Source: a bacterium (GTDB taxonomy: Bacteria > Myxococcota_A > UBA9160 > UBA6930). From it: a stretch of DNA of 35,606 nucleotides. The stretch's first letter is position 1; every line of letters starts with the position of its first letter. The DNA lies in NCBI GenBank assembly GCA_024228115.1, contig JAAETT010000242.1:1-35606 (forward strand), in the 5' to 3' direction. This document shows positions 31,320-35,606 of this stretch, piece after piece. Both the position numbers and the translations under genes were made by a program. The notes under the pieces were generated by a model. The model worked only from the letters and a program-made list of their open reading frames with translations. It searched no databases and was not told the origin of the DNA.

Positions 31320-32425
31320 CCGACGACGCCCGCTTGCGCGTATTCGAGCGCGCGATCGCGAAGGCGGTACGCCCCGACGACGTGGTTCTCGACCTGGGCT
31401 GCGGGATCGGTACGTACGCCTTCTATGCCGCCCGTGCGGGGGCGTGCCGGGTTCACGCCGTCGACCTCCATCCAATCGCAATGCTCGGGCGGAGTCTGGC
31501 CCGTGACAATGGGCTCCAGGTGGAGTTCACCCATGGCGACGCGCTAGGCCTGGAGCTTCCCGAGCCGGTGACCCTCGTGATTTGCGAGGAGTTCCTGGCC
31601 ACCCTGTTGGAGGGGCCGGCACGAGAGCTGCTCGATGACGCACGAGCTCGGCTCCTGGCCGAGGGGGCCCGCATCATCCCCGCACGAGGTCGCCTCTGGG
31701 CCGCGCCGCTTTCCAGCGCAGACGCCCGCGGCAAGATCCTGCCCGCCCAGCTCCTCGGGCCACGGGACGATGGGCTCGATCTAGGGCCTCTCGTCGAGAT
31801 GCGGCTCAATGATCTGCACCAGATCCACGAGGAAGCGGACGCCCTGCTGCTCGCGCCGCCCGTGGTGGTTCTCGATCATGACTTCGCGGAGTCGATTCCC
31901 ACCCGCTGGGAGTGCGATCAGACAGTCGAGCTGAATGCTTCCGGATCGCTTGACGGTCTTTGCATGTGGATGGAGCTCCAGCTCGACGACGAGAACTCGT
32001 ACTCGAATGCGCCGGGCGACGCGGCGATCTGGGGCCAGCTCTTGTTCCTCGTACCAGAGCGCTGGGAGGCTGGGGCAGGCGAGTGCCTGCGTTTCCGGGT
32101 GCAGTTCCAGGCCCACGGGATGGACGGTTTCTGGAAGTGGAATCTCGAACTCGGCGGGCCCGACGCGAAGCCGCGGCTGAAGCATACGGGCAACACGTTT
32201 GCTTCGACGCCAATGAGCGCCTCGATGCTCGAGAACTACAAGCCGGACCGGCCAATCCGTCTGACCCGGCGTGCGGAAGAGGAAGCCCTCGTGCTCTCGT
32301 TGGTCGACGGCCAGCGCACGGCTGATGACATCGCTGCTGAGTTCATGCGGCGGATGAACGTGACCGACCACGATGAGGCGTTGCGCCGGGTCTTCCAGCA
32401 CCTCGAGGATCGCCGCCGCTCGTGA
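31292..32425 (+). CDS. PRMT-like methyltransferase fused to a C-terminal PqqD-like domain
   Basis: The 377-residue protein starts at a TTG (31292) and gives DDYYAKILTDDARLRVFERA, the N-terminal helix pattern of protein arginine methyltransferases (MLxDxxRxxxYxxAI). SAM motif I is LDLGCGIG (33-40) with AARAGACRVHAVD after it; CEEFLATLLEG (98-108) takes the place of the SEWMGxxLxxE double-E loop. The THWxQ loop appears as AIWGQLLFLVP (245-255), followed by a beta-barrel-like RFRVQFQAHG. Residues 308-372 (ALVLSLVDGQRTADDIAAEF) form a PqqD-like winged-helix domain. This combines a leader-binding module with a putative arginine methyltransferase, next to an Arg-rich repeat protein. PRMT activity is inferred. 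Confidence 0.75.
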   Translation: MDDYYAKILTDDARLRVFERAIAKAVRPDDVVLDLGCGIGTYAFYAARAGACRVHAVDLHPIAMLGRSLARDNGLQVEFTHGDALGLELPEPVTLVICEEFLATLLEGPARELLDDARARLLAEGARIIPARGRLWAAPLSSADARGKILPAQLLGPRDDGLDLGPLVEMRLNDLHQIHEEADALLLAPPVVVLDHDFAESIPTRWECDQTVELNASGSLDGLCMWMELQLDDENSYSNAPGDAAIWGQLLFLVPERWEAGAGECLRFRVQFQAHGMDGFWKWNLELGGPDAKPRLKHTGNTFASTPMSASMLENYKPDRPIRLTRRAEEEALVLSLVDGQRTADDIAAEFMRRMNVTDHDEALRRVFQHLEDRRRS

Positions 32426-33477
32426 GCCGTGCCGCCGAAACCCTGGTGCGTTCCCTCGTCGCCGGGGGGGCGCCGGCTCTGCCTGCAGCGGCCGATTGGC
32501 CGGAGGTTCACGAGATCCTGCAGAGCCACCGGCTCGGCGCCTGGGCGTGGTCCAAGCTGGCCAGTGCAGCTGGCGGCGACGAGATCCCGTTCCACGTCCG
32601 AACCGCCCTGTACGCCGAGGAGTGGCATGTCGCCGAGACCAATCGGCGATTCGCCCGCGAGACCTCTACCTTGCTAGCCGCCTTCCGGGAACGCGACGTG
32701 AATCCGATCGTGATGAAGGGGATGGCGTTGCTGGCCCTCGTCTACCGCGATGTCGGCGCGCGCCCGATGGACGACGTGGATCTTCTGATCACCGCGGAAG
32801 AGCGTCCGCGGGCCCAGGCACTGCTGGCGGAACTTGGCTTCGAGCAGGCGGTGGGGATCGGCGACGCCGACGAGTACTTCGGTCCGGCGGGTCTCGTCCT
32901 CGATCTTCACCACCGCTTCCGGCTCCACGGGGGGCGCGATCTCGCTGCGCTGACGATCGACGCAGCAGCGCCCCTGCTCGGTACGGATTCGATCCGCGTC
33001 TTCTCCCCCGAGGCCATGGTTGCCCACCTGGTGCGGCATCTGGTCGGGCACCGGCGCTCGGCCGGCATCCTGCTCGCCTGGGTGCTCGACATCGCATTGG
33101 CCCTGGATACCTGGCACGATCGCCTGGACATGGCCGCGGTCGAGACCCTCCTGCCGCCGGGGCCATCGAGAACGGCCCTTCCGCTGGTGATCGGATTCTG
33201 CGTGCACAGGCTGGGGGTTCGCATGCCCAAGGGCAGCGGAGAGCCGCACGACGTCTGGAGCTTCGATCAGATCGTGCGAGCCCGGCGGCGCGCGATGTGG
33301 AACCTTCGCTCACCTCGCGGCTGGGCCGCGCTGGGCGCTGCGTGGCTGGGAAGATCCGGTTCTCGCGATCGTCCGCGTCTGCGGGCGAAGGACCTGGCAT
33401 TGGCTCCGTTCGACATCCTGCGCGAGTCCATACGACACAGGTCAGGCGCCGCGAGTTCTTCGAGGAAGAAGATCTAG
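32422..33477 (+). CDS. Nucleotidyltransferase family protein (NTP_transf_5-like)
   Basis: The 351-residue protein carries the nucleotidyltransferase pattern VMKGMALLALVYRDVGARPM (97-116) followed by DDVDLLI (117-123), where the acidic residues bind metal. A helical region with LDLHHRFRLHGG and a basic C-terminus follow. Such proteins are frequent beside PqqD and HprK-related genes, but no substrate is established. The GTG start at 32422 overlaps the methyltransferase stop (GTGA), so translation is coupled. It is the last gene of the tight cluster; 195 bp follow before the sulfatase-like gene. Confidence 0.78.
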   Translation: MSRAAETLVRSLVAGGAPALPAAADWPEVHEILQSHRLGAWAWSKLASAAGGDEIPFHVRTALYAEEWHVAETNRRFARETSTLLAAFRERDVNPIVMKGMALLALVYRDVGARPMDDVDLLITAEERPRAQALLAELGFEQAVGIGDADEYFGPAGLVLDLHHRFRLHGGRDLAALTIDAAAPLLGTDSIRVFSPEAMVAHLVRHLVGHRRSAGILLAWVLDIALALDTWHDRLDMAAVETLLPPGPSRTALPLVIGFCVHRLGVRMPKGSGEPHDVWSFDQIVRARRRAMWNLRSPRGWAALGAAWLGRSGSRDRPRLRAKDLALAPFDILRESIRHRSGAASSSRKKI

Positions 33478-33672
33478 TACCGGAACCCGCAGGCGTTTCG
33501 AGATCGCACGCCAGCTGCAAGAGTGCACAGGTCCAGGGCCATGCACCCGACACAGCGCGCGCGACGCGTTGCGGCGCCAGTTCCCGCTGCGGGTACCGAA
33601 GCGTTTTGACACAACGCGGATGCGCCGACATTCAGTTGCTGCACTATCGGAACCGTGGGATGATTGCGTGGC

Positions 33673-35457
33673 ATGCGGGCGCGGATGTCCTTGAGCCGAA
33701 CGGTGGTGCATGGAGCCAGAGCGGGGGCCGGCCTCGGCTTCTCCTTGGGTGCGTGGATCGGTGTCGTTGATGGATGGCTTGCGCTGCGGGCGGCGGGTGA
33801 GGTAGCGGGTCCTTTCGTAGGCCGCCTCGGCACCCTGCTCGTTGCTGCATTGATCGATGCAAGCGTGGGAGGTGTGGTCGCGGGTGTCGCCGGTGCTCTG
33901 CTCGCCGCCGTGCTCCACGTCGCACAGCGCGCGGCGCCTGTACTCTCGTACACGCAACGCGTGAGAAGCGTTCGGCCGGTCGCGATTGCCATCCTGCTTG
34001 CCACAGGAGCGGCGGTCCTCGTTGCCGTGGCGGGCCTGGTTGGACCGCGGGAAGGCGGGACTGAGCGACCCAATTTCCTGCTGATCTCTGTCGATACCTT
34101 GCGTGCTGATCACGTCGGGGCCTACAGATACGAGCGTGCGACGACGCCTCATCTCGACCAGCTTGCCAAGGGTGGTGCTCTCTTCGAGAGCGCATACGCT
34201 CAATCGAGCTGGACGTTACCCTCCCACGTGTCGATGCTCACGGGCCTCGATCCCGACGCCCACGGCGTGTTGACGGCTCGCGACCGCATCGATCCGAGGC
34301 TCGCAACCTTGGCCGAGCACCTCTCGCAGGCCGGATACTGGACAGGCGCCTGGGTGGGTACGCCTCGCTGGGGATATGTCGGCGCGCAGTATGGATTCGA
34401 CGCCGGCTTTGACAGCTATCGTCATTCGCCCCACCCCAAGCGATTTCGATCGAGTTGGCTGGTTCGCAAGCTGGACTCCTGGCTCTCGCGCAAGTTCTTT
34501 CGAGACGTCGGAAACGCCCGAGAGGAGGTGGATTCGGTCCTGGAATGGTTGCATGGCGCGAGGCGCACTCCCTTCTTTCTCTTCGTTCACTTCTATGACG
34601 TCCACTCGAAAGCGGCGTCGCTGCCCTATGAGGCGCCGGAGCCCTTTTTTGATCGTTTCTGCGACTCAGGGATCGAATCCTTCGACGGCTGTGAGGCAGG
34701 GCTCTGCGCATCCAATCGTCTCGTCGCAATGGCGCGAGGCGAGGCCCGCCGTTTCGACGCGTCCGAGCTCGATCAGGTTCGGTGTCTCTACGATGGTGGT
34801 GTCGCGTTCGTGGATGACGAGATCGGGCGCCTTTTCGAGGCCTTGCGTGGGGCGGAGCTCTGGAAACAGACGGTGGTGATCGTCACCTCGGATCATGGCG
34901 AAGGTTTCTTCGAGCACGGTTCTTCCCTGCATGCCACGTTGCACGACGAGATCACGCGTGTTCCGCTTGTGGTGAGACTTCCCGGCGGAGGCGTCGGCAA
35001 GCGTGTGAGGGGTGTCGTGTCACTGACGGACCTGGTGCCCACCGTTCTCGAACTCGCGGGAGCCGACGTGGACCCCCTTCGCCAGGGGCGCAGCCTTGTG
35101 CCGGTGTTGCAGGGTGGTAGGGACGACGTAGGTAACGCCGCTGTTGCCTTCGACAGCGGTCCAAAATGGGCAATGATCCGGAGGGGCGATCAAAAGCTGA
35201 TTCAGTTCCTCTCTTCCGGGAACGCACGGCCCCGGGTCGATTCCGAGCTCTACAACCTCGCGCTTGATCCGCACGAACGGCGAAATCGCGCGCGAGGCAA
35301 GCCGCGGCAGGTGGAGCGATTGCGCGCGGAGCTGCGCGGTCGACGCCAGCTGGGCCGCAGCTTCCATCAGACTGTCCTCGGAGGTGTGCCAGCTACCAGT
35401 GTCGATGTCGGAGAGGAGGAGCGCAAACGCCTGCGTGCCCTGGGCTATGTCGAATAG
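33673..35457 (+). CDS. Membrane sulfatase-superfamily enzyme with non-canonical nucleophile
   Basis: The 594-residue protein has N-terminal membrane helices (about 18-40, 50-85, 105-125) and then an alkaline-phosphatase-superfamily domain. ISVDTLRADH (138-147) binds metal, and SWTLPSHVSMLTG (179-191) is the active-site loop. In sulfatases this reads C/SxPxR; here no Cys or Ser sits at the converted position, Thr181 occupies it, and PSH replaces PxR. VTSDHGEGFFEHG and LHATLHDEITRVPL complete the site. A phosphotransferase or phosphodiesterase role is therefore more likely than a sulfatase. The ATG at 33673 is chosen; a TTG at 33664 or an ATG at 33685 is possible. It sits downstream of the modification cluster, perhaps acting on an envelope product. 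Confidence 0.8.
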   Translation: MRARMSLSRTVVHGARAGAGLGFSLGAWIGVVDGWLALRAAGEVAGPFVGRLGTLLVAALIDASVGGVVAGVAGALLAAVLHVAQRAAPVLSYTQRVRSVRPVAIAILLATGAAVLVAVAGLVGPREGGTERPNFLLISVDTLRADHVGAYRYERATTPHLDQLAKGGALFESAYAQSSWTLPSHVSMLTGLDPDAHGVLTARDRIDPRLATLAEHLSQAGYWTGAWVGTPRWGYVGAQYGFDAGFDSYRHSPHPKRFRSSWLVRKLDSWLSRKFFRDVGNAREEVDSVLEWLHGARRTPFFLFVHFYDVHSKAASLPYEAPEPFFDRFCDSGIESFDGCEAGLCASNRLVAMARGEARRFDASELDQVRCLYDGGVAFVDDEIGRLFEALRGAELWKQTVVIVTSDHGEGFFEHGSSLHATLHDEITRVPLVVRLPGGGVGKRVRGVVSLTDLVPTVLELAGADVDPLRQGRSLVPVLQGGRDDVGNAAVAFDSGPKWAMIRRGDQKLIQFLSSGNARPRVDSELYNLALDPHERRNRARGKPRQVERLRAELRGRRQLGRSFHQTVLGGVPATSVDVGEEERKRLRALGYVE

Positions 35458-35470
35458 TTCGAGATCGCTA

Positions 35471-35483
35471 GTGATGTGATTCA
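35471..35483. repeat. IS630-type terminal inverted repeat, right IS copy
   Basis: GTGATGTGATTCA follows TA at 35469-35470 and matches the reverse complement of the left terminus in 12 of 13 positions. It overlaps the stop codon of the transposase (35481-35483) and lies 13 bp after the sulfatase-like gene stop. Confidence 0.65.
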
Positions 35484-35606
35484 CGCTGTTGGGGCATTAT
35501 CCAGCGCGCGCCTGGCTCTGCCAACCTTTTCGATGATCTCTTCTGCTGTCTTGGACCAGACGAAGGGAGTGGGATCATCGTTGTGTCCGTCCACGTAACT
35601 CATCAC
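35481..35606 (-). CDS. IS630-family transposase, C-terminal fragment (runs off right edge)
   Basis: The last 41 codons read leftward to a TGA at 35481. The peptide contains VDGHNDDPTPFVWSKTAEEI followed by IEKVGRARRALD, the conserved C-terminus of IS630 transposases (NxxPxPFxWxKTADEILEKV). The rest of the gene lies beyond the right edge. The strand is the same as that of the N-terminal fragment at 1-60, so a single element read across the two edges, or two copies in direct orientation, are both possible. Confidence 0.8.
   Translation of the reverse strand: MMSYVDGHNDDPTPFVWSKTAEEIIEKVGRARRALDNAPTA

Noticed and set aside
33606-33634. TTGACA, 17-nt spacer, CATTCA as a promoter for the sulfatase-like gene
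   Set aside because: The -35 box is perfect, but the -10 matches consensus in only two of six positions, so it is not reported as a promoter.
1-35606. CRISPR array
   Set aside because: The only tandem arrays (21412-21699 and 30073-30156) are in-frame protein repeats without spacers.

Overview
The window is high-GC, densely coded bacterial DNA with short intergenic gaps. Its mix of tandem DUF3604 proteins, an ACAD10/11-type acyl-CoA dehydrogenase, corrinoid methyltransferase genes and a PqqD/HprK-like cluster suggests a Gram-negative from a Myxococcota- or Desulfobacterota-like (former Deltaproteobacteria) lineage. No rRNA or complete tRNA is present, so the taxonomy is inference. Both ends lie inside IS630-family insertion sequences in the same orientation: the transposase N-terminus is at 1-60 and the C-terminus at 35481-35606. 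Their 13-bp terminal repeats, each next to a TA, sit at 123-135 and 35471-35483. The sequence either broke at multicopy IS elements or is a segment bounded by them.

Left part (about 0.1-13.3 kb). An alpha/beta hydrolase is cut at its 5' end by the left IS. A small membrane protein follows. Next is a toxin-antitoxin pair whose BrnT-like toxin carries an in-frame TGA, under a palindromic promoter. A TetR regulator is divergent from an operon of a metallo-beta-lactamase-fold hydrolase and two DUF3604 (PHP-like) proteins, with the operator-like palindrome TTAGCGAAACGCTAA between them. An amino-acid permease fused to two universal-stress domains, a CmcJ/NvfI-like protein and an esterase lipoprotein follow.

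Middle (about 13.5-21.2 kb). A DUF2092 protein and a small exported partner precede an acyl-CoA dehydrogenase and an outer-membrane beta-barrel. Then comes a minus-strand operon reading TetR -> MtrA/ThyA fusion -> MtmB homologue -> corrinoid protein. The MtmB homologue has no pyrrolysine codon, the corrinoid protein has an altered DxHxxG motif, and the thymidylate-synthase-like domain lacks its catalytic cysteine. Together they look like a pyrrolysine-independent demethylation pathway passing methyl groups to a folate-like acceptor.

Right part (about 21.3-29.3 kb). An exported protein with a His-rich region and a Lys/Arg repeat tail is followed by a zinc-ribbon BCAM0308-like protein, a beta-CASP nuclease, a Ca2+/cation antiporter, an SSS symporter and an alpha/beta hydrolase.

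Far right (about 29.4-35.5 kb). After a truncated receiver domain comes a tight plus-strand cluster. It encodes a small protein with a twin-arginine-type segment and RKRAT repeats, a PqqD-like protein, an HprK-related kinase, an arginine-methyltransferase-like enzyme with a C-terminal PqqD-like domain, a nucleotidyltransferase and a membrane sulfatase-superfamily enzyme. This reads as a candidate peptide or protein modification system with the small basic protein as substrate.

Two 49-bp copies of a tRNA 3' half (1635 and 14854) lie 13.2 kb apart in the same orientation.
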